Positions 1-9,338 of a DNA stretch of 64,000 bases are shown here, one piece after another (position 1 is the first letter of the stretch; each line of letters starts with the position of its first letter). The notes beneath the pieces were generated by a model, which saw only the letters and a list, made by a program, of their open reading frames with translations, was not told the origin of the DNA and did not search any database. The stretch comes from Micromonospora noduli (lineage in GTDB: Bacteria; Actinomycetota; Actinomycetes; Mycobacteriales; Micromonosporaceae), in the NCBI RefSeq assembly GCF_003264365.1, contig NZ_PYAK01000014.1, positions 62,001-126,000 on the forward strand, given 5' to 3'. A program made the translations under genes and the position numbers.

Positions 1-2541
1 CCGAGATCCGGGCTGCCCACCGAATGGATCCGGAAGGAAGCGGTCGGCGGTCAGCCGTGGGCGCCCCAGATAGCCACGTCCAACGCCAGTGCCACCGATG
101 TAAAGCTCGCCGATCACACCCACCGGCACAGGCTGCATGCTGCGGTCGAGGATGTAGAGCCGGTTGTTGCCGATGGGCCGACCGATCGGGACGACACTGT
201 CCGGGTCGTCACCGGCGTGCTCGCCGACGAAGTGGGCATTGTCGATCGCGGCCTCGGTAAGCCCGTACGTGTCGATGAGCACGGTCGTTGACGCGCTCAG
301 CCTCTTCGCCCGGTCGAAGTCACGCACGTACCAACTGTCGCCACCGGCCATCAGGAGATCCATGAACGCCAGGGAGTGTCCGCCCTCCTCGACGTAATCC
401 AGCAGCAGACGCAGCAACGGCGGAATGAACTCGGCGCTGTTCACGCCCTCCCGGACCATCAGTTCGTAGAGCAGGCGCGGGGAGAGAGTCACCTCACGCG
501 GACAGAGGACGAGGGCCGCCCCAGTGAAGAGCGCCCGCATGACGTCCGCGATGAACAGGTCGAACGCGAAGCTGGCCATCTGCAAATGCGCCCGCACTGT
601 TGCGCTCAGGCCATACTGGCGATCGAAGTAGTGGAAGTAGTTAGCGAAGTTCTCGTGCGTCAGCATGGCGCACTTGGGCGTACCCGACGAGCCGGACGTG
701 TAGATCAGGCAGGCGAGCTGTGCGGGCGTCGCCGTATTGATGGTCGAGACCACGGGCAGGGCGGCCAGCTCGGCCGCGTCGGCGTCCACAAGCAGCGTCG
801 GCATCGTGCCGTCCGTCACCGCGGCGACAACCGAAGCCTGCGTCACCAGCAAACCGGCGTTGGAGTCGTCCAGCATGAACCTCACCCGGTCCACCGGATG
901 CTCCGGGTCCAGGGCCACCAGGGCGCCCCCGGCCTTGAGGACGGCGAGCAGCGCTACGACCGAGTCGGTCGACCGGTACAGGCAGACGCCCACGATAACC
1001 TCGGGTCCGACCCCCCGGGCCTGCAATGCCCATGCCATCTGGTTCGCACGCTCGTCCAGTTCCCGGTACGTCAGCCGCTCACCCTCGAACACCACGGCGA
1101 CGGCGTCGGGCGTACGACGAGCTTGCGCCTCGAACAGCTCGTGCAAGCAGTGCGACTCGAAGTCGACCATATCGGTGTCGTTCCACTCCGCCAGCAGTTG
1201 ACGGCGCTCGGGCGCGGTCAGCAGGCTGTGCGACCGCCACGGCCGATCCGGCGCCCTCACCGCTGACTCGAGGAGCTGGTGCAGGTGGCCGGCCATCCGT
1301 CGAACAGTCGCCGGGTCGAACAGGTCAGTGCTGTACTCGAATTCGCAGAGCACGCCGTCCTCGGCGATCCGAAGGTCGACGCTGAGGTCGAACGGCGCGG
1401 TTTGCCGTGGCACCTCCACCGCCTCGACGAGCAGGCCCGGCAGCTCTGGCAGGCCGAGCATCTCCTCGTGAACGGCGTTGAACATCACCTGGAACAGGGG
1501 CGTGGAACTCGCGTCCCGCTCGGGCGAGACCGCCCGGACCACCTCGTGGAACGGCACGTCCTCGTACGACATGACGTCCAGCAGTTCGGCGGCCACGCGG
1601 CGCACCGCCGTCCGGAAGGTGGGCGCGCCGGACAGGTCGGCCCTCAGTACCACCGTGTTGGCGAAGAAGCCGATGACCTGATCGAGCTCGCTGTCGAGTC
1701 GATTGAGCATGACGGTGCCGATCGTCACCTCGTCTTGGTCACCGTAGCGGCCGAGCAGCATGGCCAGGCCGGTCAACACGGCGGTCGACAGGGTCGTCCG
1801 CTCACCCCTGCCGAACTCGACGAGCCGGGCCACCAGGTCGGCCGAGAGTGAGAGACGTTCAACCGCCCCACGCCCGCTGCGGACCGGCGCCCGCAGCCGG
1901 TCCACCGGCAGTTGCACCGGAGCTGGCGCGTCGTCCAGTCGTCGCCGCCAAAACTCCAACTGTTCCGCGTACGAGCGCTGCCGCTGTTCGCCGGCGTGGT
2001 CCACGTACTGAACCGTCAGCACCGGCAACTCTGGCCGTCGACCCGCCCGCAGGGCGCCGTAGGCGGTGCCGAGCTCCTCGTAGAGGATGCCCACAGAAGC
2101 CCCGTCGAAGACGATGTGGTGGGCCGTGACGACAAGCACGTGGTCCTCGGCGCCGAGGCGCAGCAGTCTGAGACGGATCAACGGCCCGGTCGCCAGGTCG
2201 AACGGCGTGTTGGCCTCCAACCCGAGCAGCCGCTGCACCTCGACGTCACGCGAGTGCGCGGCCACGGCGGTCAGGTCCACGATCGGCAGAGGGATGTCAC
2301 TGCGAGATGCCACGACCATGACCGGCGAACCGTCTGCGGCGGGGAAGCGGGCCCGGAGGATCCCGTGCCGTCCGACGATCTCTGCGAAGGCTCCGCCCAG
2401 TGCGGCCACGTCGAGCGGTCCGCGCATCCGCAGCGCGACCGAGATGTTGTAGAACGCGCTTTCCGGCTCAAGGCGGTCGAGGAACCACAACTGTTCCTGC
2501 AATGACGAAAGTTGGGCGAGAGTGTCCGCGCTGTGGGTCAC
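1..2541 (-). CDS. NRPS, condensation-adenylation module, 3' end outside window
   Basis: The gene starts at GTG 2541-2539 with an AGGA-like site 9 nt upstream and runs off the window at base 1 after 847 codons. Residues 1-~450 are a condensation domain with an intact HHIVFDG motif near residue 142 and an N-terminal LQEQLWFLDR motif. Residues ~480-847 are an adenylation domain with A3 YTSGSSGTPKC near residue 612 (the usual Gly is Ser, the final Gly is Cys) and FDLFIADVM and YGLTEAAID pocket motifs. The sequence stops just before the LYRTGD core. Aligned by eye to GrsA, the specificity residues read about D-L-A-F-L-A-T-I-D, which I do not match to a known substrate. It is the last visible gene of the leftward operon, 91 bp after the DpgC gene, so a carrier and possibly the releasing thioesterase should lie beyond base 1. 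Confidence 0.93.
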   Translation of the reverse strand, partial: MTHSADTLAQLSSLQEQLWFLDRLEPESAFYNISVALRMRGPLDVAALGGAFAEIVGRHGILRARFPAADGSPVMVVASRSDIPLPIVDLTAVAAHSRDVEVQRLLGLEANTPFDLATGPLIRLRLLRLGAEDHVLVVTAHHIVFDGASVGILYEELGTAYGALRAGRRPELPVLTVQYVDHAGEQRQRSYAEQLEFWRRRLDDAPAPVQLPVDRLRAPVRSGRGAVERLSLSADLVARLVEFGRGERTTLSTAVLTGLAMLLGRYGDQDEVTIGTVMLNRLDSELDQVIGFFANTVVLRADLSGAPTFRTAVRRVAAELLDVMSYEDVPFHEVVRAVSPERDASSTPLFQVMFNAVHEEMLGLPELPGLLVEAVEVPRQTAPFDLSVDLRIAEDGVLCEFEYSTDLFDPATVRRMAGHLHQLLESAVRAPDRPWRSHSLLTAPERRQLLAEWNDTDMVDFESHCLHELFEAQARRTPDAVAVVFEGERLTYRELDERANQMAWALQARGVGPEVIVGVCLYRSTDSVVALLAVLKAGGALVALDPEHPVDRVRFMLDDSNAGLLVTQASVVAAVTDGTMPTLLVDADAAELAALPVVSTINTATPAQLACLIYTSGSSGTPKCAMLTHENFANYFHYFDRQYGLSATVRAHLQMASFAFDLFIADVMRALFTGAALVLCPREVTLSPRLLYELMVREGVNSAEFIPPLLRLLLDYVEEGGHSLAFMDLLMAGGDSWYVRDFDRAKRLSASTTVLIDTYGLTEAAIDNAHFVGEHAGDDPDSVVPIGRPIGNNRLYILDRSMQPVPVGVIGELYIGGTGVGRGYLGRPRLTADRFLPDPFGGQPGSR

Positions 2542-2632
2542 GTCGGCAGTCCTGGGTCGGTCCGGACAGGTGAGATGCGGTTGCCGGACGGTCGTGAGAA
2601 TTCCCGGCACAGGCATGGCACGACGGATGCGG

Positions 2633-4132
2633 TCACGGCTTCGTTCCCGCAACTATCGACCCGAAGCGCGCAAGCCAGGTCTGCTCCAGCTTGGCGAACA
2701 GATCCTCGCTGTAGATGCGACGGGACTGCTCGAGCGCGTACTCGGCCAGGTACTGACGGAAGCGGTCCTCCGGTTCCTCGGCGAGACGCAGCATCCGTCG
2801 GTTCGGCACCACGGCCGGGTCGGCGAGCCGCGCAGCGGCCGACGCCACGGCCTCGGCCATCTCGTCGGCGTCGACGACCGCGTCGCACAACAGGGCGCCG
2901 TCGGTGTCCCCTGCCCGGATCGTGTGGTCGGAGAAGATCGCCTTCCGCGCCCGCCGCGACGGCACCAAGCGCGGCAGGCGCAGGTTCGCGACCCCTGGAA
3001 CAAGCCCTTCCCGCAGCGCAGGCAGGCTGAAATAGGCGTCCTTCTCGGCAACCACGTGATCGGCGGCCAGCAGGATCTGCAGTCCCCCGCCGATGGCGAA
3101 CGTGTCCACGGCGCCCACCCAGGGCTTCTCCGCGGCCGGCCGGCGCGTCGGGTCGTCCGGATCCGGCGCGAGTCCCCGGACCATCTTGGCGATGTAACCC
3201 ATCTCCCGTCGCATGAGGAAGCCGAGGAAAGTGATCCCTCCGCGGTACAACTCGGTCAGGTTGATGCCGGCACTGAACACCCGACGACCGGCGTAGCGCG
3301 GGTGCCGCATCACCCCACCCCGCAGGACGCCGACGCGCACGTCATCGTCGAGCAGTACGAGATCCACGGCCGTCTCCAGTGCTTCCACCACTGCGTCGTC
3401 CTCCGCGTTGAGGCAGCGCTGGTTCTGGACGGTCACATGCCCGACGCCGGCCCGCCGTTCCACTGTCACCTCACCCAAGTCCACGAACCCGTCGGCACGG
3501 AATGCGGGTAACAGCGTCGAGGCGCGCGGCGTGGGCCGCGCCATCGCCTCCATGAGGTGCGCGCCAGAACCCGGAGACCGCAGCACACTCCACAGCAGAA
3601 GACCCTGGTCGATTTCCCGCCCCTCCTTGCGCGGCTGCTGGTAGCGCCCTTCCTCCGCCAACTGCTCCGCAGTGGGCACGAGGCCCGGCATCAGCTCGCC
3701 GGCCGCCGTACACAACACATCGACGCGCAAGTGCCGTCGCCGCCCGTCGGTGAGCTCGGCATACAGCTGGTCGGCGTGCACCGCCAGAAAGGCGAGTCGG
3801 ACCGTCCGGCAGGCCTGGTGCACGGCGCGCGCCCGGGGGTCCTGCGGCCGGGAGTGGCGCTGGGTGGTCGAAAGCGTTCCCAGCATCTGCTCGCCGACGT
3901 CGAGGAAGCGCCGGGTCGCCGCGAAGTCCGATTGATAGCGCCCGGTCATCCTCGGTGGATCAAGACGGGTAGGAGGCGAACCCATCCCGAGGACCACCTC
4001 GCCCCCTGCGAAGGGTGCCAGCGTTCGGCCGGCTTCCTCAGACGTGTGCGTAGCGCCGTTCACAATGTCCATCGTCGACACCCGACTACTGCGAAGAGTC
4101 GGCGGAGCCGACCCTGCCGCTGGTCCGCTCAT
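2633..4132 (-). CDS. dpgC: DpgC-type (3,5-dihydroxyphenyl)acetyl-CoA 1,2-dioxygenase
   Basis: Crotonase-fold protein of the DpgC family. In glycopeptide pathways DpgC is a metal- and cofactor-free dioxygenase that turns 3,5-dihydroxyphenylacetyl-CoA into 3,5-dihydroxyphenylglyoxylate, the precursor of dihydroxyphenylglycine. Family hallmarks seen here are RRVFSAGINL, a long basic stretch FLMRREMGYIAKMVRG, the EKPWVGAVDTFAIGGGLQ core retaining the Gln after the oxyanion Gly run, and FSLPALREGLVPGVANLRL. The ORF is 499 aa, longer than the ~430 aa usual for DpgC, and its ATG overlaps the upstream NRPS by 47 bp; GTG 4081 or ATG 4072 (just past the NRPS stop) are good alternative starts. No dpgA, dpgB or dpgD is in the window. 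It lies between two NRPS genes of the same operon. Confidence 0.88.
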   Translation of the reverse strand: MSGPAAGSAPPTLRSSRVSTMDIVNGATHTSEEAGRTLAPFAGGEVVLGMGSPPTRLDPPRMTGRYQSDFAATRRFLDVGEQMLGTLSTTQRHSRPQDPRARAVHQACRTVRLAFLAVHADQLYAELTDGRRRHLRVDVLCTAAGELMPGLVPTAEQLAEEGRYQQPRKEGREIDQGLLLWSVLRSPGSGAHLMEAMARPTPRASTLLPAFRADGFVDLGEVTVERRAGVGHVTVQNQRCLNAEDDAVVEALETAVDLVLLDDDVRVGVLRGGVMRHPRYAGRRVFSAGINLTELYRGGITFLGFLMRREMGYIAKMVRGLAPDPDDPTRRPAAEKPWVGAVDTFAIGGGLQILLAADHVVAEKDAYFSLPALREGLVPGVANLRLPRLVPSRRARKAIFSDHTIRAGDTDGALLCDAVVDADEMAEAVASAAARLADPAVVPNRRMLRLAEEPEDRFRQYLAEYALEQSRRIYSEDLFAKLEQTWLARFGSIVAGTKP

Positions 4133-7100
4133 CGATGACGGCGGCTTGACTCCGCACCGTGTTGAGCTCGAAGAGCTCAGCCAGTTCCAGGAGACCGGGA
4201 TAGATCTCGGAGAGGCGCCAGAAGAGCTGGAACATGCGCAGCGAATTGCCGCCCGCCTCGAAGAACTTGTCCGTGACGTTCAACTTCGCGGTCGACTCCA
4301 GTGCCTCCCGCCAGATCCCCAGGACGGCAGCTTCGGTCGGTGTACAAGGATTGGTCACGACGGATTTCCCCCATGCAGGACGGTCGAACATGACGACGTG
4401 ATGGAGCAGCGCCTCGCGGTCCACCTTGTCGTTGGCGGTACGTGGCAGGTCGGGCAGCGAGATGAACTGGTCGGGGATCATGTAGGCCGGCAGGATGTCG
4501 GTCAGGTGCCGGCGCAGGGCCGGTGCCAGGGCGTCGTCCGCGCCACCAATCGGTACGAAAAAGGCGACCAGGCGCTTCGTGTGTCCCTCGTCCACGGCGA
4601 GCACGCAGCTCCGCCCAACCCCGGCGTACTGGTTCACGGCAGTCTCGATCTCGCCGAGTTCCACCCGGTATCCGCGGACCTTGACCTGTTCGTCGGCCCT
4701 GCCGAAGAATTCGATTGAGCCGTCGGACAGGTACATGCCGAGGTCGCCGGTGCGGTACAACCTCGAGCCCGAGCGCCCGCTGAACGGATCTGGGACGAAC
4801 CGCTGCGCCGTCAGGCCTGGACGCCGCAGGTAACCGTGAGCGACGCCGAGGCCACCGACGTAGATTTCGCCTGTGGTGCCCACCGGCACCGGCTCGCCCC
4901 ACTTGTCCAGGATGTAGCACTCGGTGTTTGAGATGGGCCGTCCGATCGGCACGGTGTGCGCCGAGTCTTGCGGATTCGTCACCGGGAAATGGGTGGCAAA
5001 GAGAGTTGTTTCCGTTGGCCCGTACACATTGGATATGCGGGTGTCCGGCAGCGCCGTCACGGCACGGCGGGTGTGTTCGGCAGACACCACGTCGCCGCCC
5101 ACGAGTAACTGCCGCACCGATCGCAGGTCGGCCACCCGGTCATCCACGAGCAGGTGAAACTGGGGCGAGATCAGCAGGGCCACCGTAACCTGATGGCGCC
5201 GGATCGCCTCGACGGTGGTCTGCATCGATCCGTCGCCGTGCGGCGCGATGGCCATGGTGGCCCCGTTCAGCAGCGGGCCCCACAACTCCAGCACAGACGC
5301 GTCGAAGGACAACGAGGACTGGTGCAGAATCACCTCGCTCGGCTGCAGGATGGCGTAGTTCGCGCCGATAACCAGCCGGACGACGGCCTGGTGGGGGACG
5401 ACGGTGCCCTTCGGGCGGCCCGTCGACCCGGAGGTGTAGATGACGTAGGCGGCGCTCACCGGAGCGCACGTACCAGCCGGCGGCCACCAGTCGTCAGCCC
5501 CGCCGACCGGCCGGCAGTCCTCTAGGTAAACGGCCGGGACCGTGCTGTGCACCGGCAGCACCACGTCGTGCTGCGTCAGCAGCGCGTCCAGCCCGCAGTC
5601 CTCCATGACGAAGGCCAACCGCTCGGCCGGATAGTCAGGGTCCAGCGGCACGTAGGCCGCCCCGACCATCAGCACACCCAGCAGCGCCGCGACCGCGTCG
5701 ATGCTCCGCCTGGCATGGACACCCACGAAGGCCCCCGGCCGTACGCCCATATCACTCAAGCGACGGGCGACGGCCCGGGCGCGGAGGTCCAACTCCCGGT
5801 AGGTCACCGCCTCGGCACGGAAGAGCACCGCCGTGCTGTCCGGCCGCACCCGGACCTGTTCGGCGAAGAGACCGGTCACCGTCTGGTCGGACGGCAGTGT
5901 CACCGCAGTGCGGTTCCAGTCCTGCAGGACCCGCTGGCGCTCCGGCTCCGACATCAACGGCAGCCGCGAAATCCGCTCGTGGAGGCGCCCTGGCAGGGAG
6001 GTCAACAACACCTCCAACTGGGTGGCGAGCCGCCCTGCGGTATCCGACCGAAGCCGGTCCGTGCCGTACCGGAGGTGACCCACGAGGCCGCCGCCGATTT
6101 CCTCGACGGTTTCGAGATTCAGCGGGTGCGGAGAGGCGCCAGCCTCGTGTCCGCCGAGCACTGGCACGAACGTGCTCTCGTCCTGCCTGGCGCCTGACGC
6201 GGTGCGATGCACCGCCCGCACGGTGAAGGGCCACACCGCATCCTCCTCGCCGGCCCCCCGCAGGTGCTGGAGAGCTGCCGCAAACGGGGCGTAATCCCGC
6301 GTATTGGCGGCTTCCGTGGACCGGTGCAGCTGCTCAACCAGCTCGCGCATTATCGGATCGCCATCCAGCTTGACGCGCACGAACGCATCGTCAACGTATG
6401 GACCCACCGGGTCGGCGCCCTCCGGCGGTCCAGGCCGCACCGCGGTGCCGATGATCACGTCGGCGTCCCGGCTCCAGCGATGCACGAGCACCGCGAAGGC
6501 CGCCCGCAGCAGCACCTGTAGCGTCGTGGAGGCCCTTTCGGCGGCGGCCCGCAGGGCGTGGGTCTGCTCATCAGACAGGCGCAGAATGATCGTGCTGGTT
6601 GTGTACGTCGGGTCCGGCACCGGTGGATCGTCGTACGGGATGTCGGTAGGCCCTGGGAGTGCCGTGAGTGCGGCACCCGAGTCCACGGCGTCCACCGGCT
6701 CGAGGGTCACGGCCGCCGGTATCGCCGTCGGTAGGTCGCGCGGATGATCGTGCGGCCCGGTGTCGTCACGCGCCTCGCCTGACAGCACGGCATAGCGCTC
6801 CGCCAGCTCCCCGGCCAGTACGTCCATCGAATCCGCATCGGCGGCGACCGCGTGGGCCGACAGCAGGAGGAGCGACTGACCGTCGCCCCACCGGATGACG
6901 TCGGCCCGCAGCAGCGGACCTCGCTCAAGGTCGAACTGAGCCTTGCTCAGCGTATCGAGCAGGCGGTCGAGGTCCTGGTCGCGCCGGTCGTCCGAGGAGC
7001 GATCGAGGCGGTGGACGGTCAGCGGCACCACTGGCTGTTTGGGTTTCGTCGACACGCCGGTGTCGGCAGGTGCGGCGCAGGCAGACCCCCCGGTCAGGCT

Positions 7101-7280
7101 GGGGTGCCGGCGGACCAGCTCGGCCAGCGACGCATCCAGCGCCTCCTGGTCCAGCTCGCCGGATCGGGCGAGCAAGGTCCGGCAGAGTGGTGCCGTTGCC
7201 GCCCAACGGCACCAGGACAGCAGGCGTCGCGGGAAACCGGCAAGGATGTCGTCCCCGTGGATGGGTTCAGACGCGTTCAA
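4086..7280 (-). CDS. NRPS, C*-A-T module with degenerate condensation domain
   Basis: 1064 aa. Residues 1-~450 are a condensation-like domain whose HHxxxDG motif is replaced by HAVAADA (residue ~144), so the catalytic second His is Ala; it is probably inactive in bond formation. Residues ~460-960 form an adenylation domain with A3 [13 protein letters not shown] (~611), FDASVLELW, YGPTETTLF, LYRTGD and NDKVDREAL. Specificity residues by eye read D-A-L-L-L-G-V-L-F, in line with an aliphatic amino acid (Val/Ile/Leu-like); this is tentative. A carrier domain with FFEAGGNSLRMF (Asn in place of the usual Asp before the phosphopantetheine Ser) lies near residue 1013. The start is TTG 7280, the only start before an upstream in-frame TAG, with GGGA 7 nt before it. 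It could be a loading module. Confidence 0.92.
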   Translation of the reverse strand: MNASEPIHGDDILAGFPRRLLSWCRWAATAPLCRTLLARSGELDQEALDASLAELVRRHPSLTGGSACAAPADTGVSTKPKQPVVPLTVHRLDRSSDDRRDQDLDRLLDTLSKAQFDLERGPLLRADVIRWGDGQSLLLLSAHAVAADADSMDVLAGELAERYAVLSGEARDDTGPHDHPRDLPTAIPAAVTLEPVDAVDSGAALTALPGPTDIPYDDPPVPDPTYTTSTIILRLSDEQTHALRAAAERASTTLQVLLRAAFAVLVHRWSRDADVIIGTAVRPGPPEGADPVGPYVDDAFVRVKLDGDPIMRELVEQLHRSTEAANTRDYAPFAAALQHLRGAGEEDAVWPFTVRAVHRTASGARQDESTFVPVLGGHEAGASPHPLNLETVEEIGGGLVGHLRYGTDRLRSDTAGRLATQLEVLLTSLPGRLHERISRLPLMSEPERQRVLQDWNRTAVTLPSDQTVTGLFAEQVRVRPDSTAVLFRAEAVTYRELDLRARAVARRLSDMGVRPGAFVGVHARRSIDAVAALLGVLMVGAAYVPLDPDYPAERLAFVMEDCGLDALLTQHDVVLPVHSTVPAVYLEDCRPVGGADDWWPPAGTCAPVSAAYVIYTSGSTGRPKGTVVPHQAVVRLVIGANYAILQPSEVILHQSSLSFDASVLELWGPLLNGATMAIAPHGDGSMQTTVEAIRRHQVTVALLISPQFHLLVDDRVADLRSVRQLLVGGDVVSAEHTRRAVTALPDTRISNVYGPTETTLFATHFPVTNPQDSAHTVPIGRPISNTECYILDKWGEPVPVGTTGEIYVGGLGVAHGYLRRPGLTAQRFVPDPFSGRSGSRLYRTGDLGMYLSDGSIEFFGRADEQVKVRGYRVELGEIETAVNQYAGVGRSCVLAVDEGHTKRLVAFFVPIGGADDALAPALRRHLTDILPAYMIPDQFISLPDLPRTANDKVDREALLHHVVMFDRPAWGKSVVTNPCTPTEAAVLGIWREALESTAKLNVTDKFFEAGGNSLRMFQLFWRLSEIYPGLLELAELFELNTVRSQAAVIDERTSGRVGSADSSQ

Positions 7281-7415
7281 GATATGGTCCCATCGATCTG
7301 GCTAGTCCGCTGAAGTCGGGTCGCCGACGTTGAGGGCAGGGCGAAGCACTTAGGCCGTCCAGCCCGTCCACGAGCGCGTGTGGAAACGGCGGGTCGAGGA
7401 CGCGGTCGGCCGTTA

Positions 7416-8174
7416 TCACGGCGTCGCCTCCCGCACGGTCGCATGGCGTCGCAGCTCACGGGAGAGGTAGGACAGCACCTCGGCCGGCTCGTCCCGAACG
7501 AAGAAGTGGTCGCCCGCGAAGGTGGTGAGGGTGAAAGCGGACTTCGTCTCCCGCTCCCACAACCGTGCGCGGGCAGCAGTCACGCCCTGGTCGCCCTCGG
7601 CGACGAGGGCATGGATCGAACAGCTCAGCGGCTCCGGTTCGGAGTACGACCAAGCGGCCGCAAGTGCGAGGTCTGCTCGCAGAGGCGGCAGGACGACGGC
7701 CATCACCGCAGGATCGGCGAGGACCTGCTGAGGCGTGCCGCCGACAGCGGTGAGATAGGCGATCAGGTCGTCGTCCGACGGTGCCCACCCCGGAGTGGGC
7801 GCCGAGAGGCAGGGAGCGGCGCTGGCCGCGACGTAGACCGCACGTGGTGCGGCGACGGCTCGGGCACGCAGCTCGTGGGCGAGGGCGAAGGCGACCTTCG
7901 CCCCCATGCTGTGCCCGAAGAATACGAATGGGATCTCGAGCAGTGGCCGGATCTCGTCAGCGAGGTACCGGACGAGCGGCTCCATCCGCCGGAACGCCGG
8001 CTCCGCGTAACGTTCGGCCCGGCCGGGCAATTGCACAGCGACCGCGTCGACATCGTTCGGCAATCCGGCGGGCCAACGCGAGAACATGGCTGCCATGCCA
8101 CCCGCATGATGGAAGCAGAACAGCCGGACACTGGCGTCGACATGTTTACTGAGGCGCAGAAAGGAATCACTCAT
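7416..8174 (-). CDS. Type II thioesterase
   Basis: About 252 aa alpha/beta hydrolase of the GrsT/RifR family, which clears mis-primed acyl or aminoacyl groups from carrier domains. The N-terminus has the family's LFCFHHAGGMAAMF, the nucleophile elbow is GHSMGAKVAFALAHEL, QLPGRAERYAEPAF follows the core strand, and the catalytic His is in FAGDHFFV near the C-terminus. The frame is open to 8264, but similarity begins at MSDSFLRLSKH, so ATG 8174 is chosen. The gene lies between the hydroxylase gene (150 bp gap) and the C*-A-T NRPS (135 bp gap) on the same strand. It is the only thioesterase in the window. Confidence 0.9.
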   Translation of the reverse strand: MSDSFLRLSKHVDASVRLFCFHHAGGMAAMFSRWPAGLPNDVDAVAVQLPGRAERYAEPAFRRMEPLVRYLADEIRPLLEIPFVFFGHSMGAKVAFALAHELRARAVAAPRAVYVAASAAPCLSAPTPGWAPSDDDLIAYLTAVGGTPQQVLADPAVMAVVLPPLRADLALAAAWSYSEPEPLSCSIHALVAEGDQGVTAARARLWERETKSAFTLTTFAGDHFFVRDEPAEVLSYLSRELRRHATVREATP

Positions 8175-8324
8175 CGTTACGCCCGGCCCCGCCCCGCCAC
8201 GGGATCGGTCTCTCGGATTGATCGACGAGGTGGGCGTCGGAGATGGTCCTACCGTCGATGGCACAATCCAGCCCAGCCACGTGGTTCTGGTGTGCTTCCA
8301 AGGCCATGTCGGGATGCCTTCGCA

Positions 8325-9338
8325 TCAGCCGAGGAGACTCGCGTCAAGGTCTACAACGCGCAGACGACGAGTTCTCACCTCGGCGGACTTTTGCAGATCC
8401 TTTGTGATGCTTACGCGTTGCAGCCAGCGGTCGGTGCCGTCGAAGCGAGGGCTGTAGGCCGTACGTGCATGCAACGTGCGGTAGTTGTCCAGGATAAGTA
8501 GGTCACCGGCGGCCAGCGTGAGGTACCGCGCGGCGCTGGGGATGTCTCGCCGGAACGCTTCGAGGGCCTCGGCTGCGCCGATGTCGCCGGCCACCGCACA
8601 CACCTGGTCCGTGTCGAGCCGGATGGTCAGGTTGCCGTCGGCATCCTCGCCCAGAATCGGCAGCATCGGTCCGTCCTCGGGGCGCCCGGACCCGCCGCTC
8701 GCCGGGTCCACCCCGATGTGGAAACGGGGCTGCATCAGAATCTTCCGATGCTCCGGGGTAACCGGCACTTGGTCAGCGTCGACGATGGCTGTTTTGGCGG
8801 ACGGATCTGAGCGCACGCACAGGAGGGCAACGAAGTCGGCGCGCAGGCGGTCGTAGGCGTCCTCGGTGTGCCACTGAAGGAAGACTTTGCTGCCCGTGCC
8901 CTTCTGGGTGTAGGCGTCGGCGGAGATCGGTACAACGTTCTGGACGACATTGCCGTCGTGCTGCCGTGCGAATGCGAAGACCTCGCCCAGGACGGACGCG
9001 ACGGCCAGCAGGAAGGTCTCCGTCTCCCACGTCCTCTTGGCCAGCGCCTCGACCGTCCAGTCAGCCGGCGTCGGACCGAGCGTGGCGTCGGCGATCGGCA
9101 GGCCGCGCAGCAGCAGTGCGCCACGTCCGCTGAGCCGACTGCCGAAGCGGATCAGTTCGCTGCGCACCTCATCGGGAAAATCCTCAACACACCGCTTCGC
9201 GTGCTCCCATAGTCGCTCCAACTCGGCGTCCGACCGGTAAGGCGAGAACGGGGCGGCCAAGAGGCCGTCCATCATTTCCCGGGCCCATGGCGCGGGAAGG
9301 TCGATCGTGAATTGGTGCTGCGTCCCGACTGATGTCAT
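8325..9338 (-). CDS. Fe(II)/2-oxoglutarate amino-acid beta-hydroxylase (AsnO/VioC-like)
   Basis: 337 aa protein of the clavaminate-synthase-like branch of Fe(II)/2-oxoglutarate oxygenases, which includes AsnO (Asn), VioC (Arg) and related enzymes that hydroxylate free amino acids at the beta carbon. The facial triad is seen as WHTED near residue 155 and LHAR near residue 289, followed by the 2-oxoglutarate-binding Arg in DRWLQRVSI. The conserved FVALLCVRSD and GDLLILDNYRTLH segments support the family. The ATG at 9338 overlaps the stop of the ABC transporter gene by 4 bp (ATGA), with GAGGAGG upstream, so translation is coupled. The likely role is making a beta-hydroxy amino-acid building block; the substrate cannot be read from the sequence. 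Confidence 0.87.
   Translation of the reverse strand: MTSVGTQHQFTIDLPAPWAREMMDGLLAAPFSPYRSDAELERLWEHAKRCVEDFPDEVRSELIRFGSRLSGRGALLLRGLPIADATLGPTPADWTVEALAKRTWETETFLLAVASVLGEVFAFARQHDGNVVQNVVPISADAYTQKGTGSKVFLQWHTEDAYDRLRADFVALLCVRSDPSAKTAIVDADQVPVTPEHRKILMQPRFHIGVDPASGGSGRPEDGPMLPILGEDADGNLTIRLDTDQVCAVAGDIGAAEALEAFRRDIPSAARYLTLAAGDLLILDNYRTLHARTAYSPRFDGTDRWLQRVSITKDLQKSAEVRTRRLRVVDLDASLLG

Noticed and set aside
376..1266. Long plus-strand open frame opposite the first NRPS
   Set aside because: It mirrors the NRPS reading frame on the other strand; the product is Arg/Gly-rich with no family, and the minus frame has all NRPS motifs. The same holds for long frames opposite most genes here, such as 59,635-62,403 minus.
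7175..8324. Longer starts for the type II thioesterase (8,264) or genes in the short gaps around it
   Set aside because: The extra thioesterase residues are Pro/Arg-rich and unconserved; the gaps (135 and 150 bp) hold no frame with a ribosome site.
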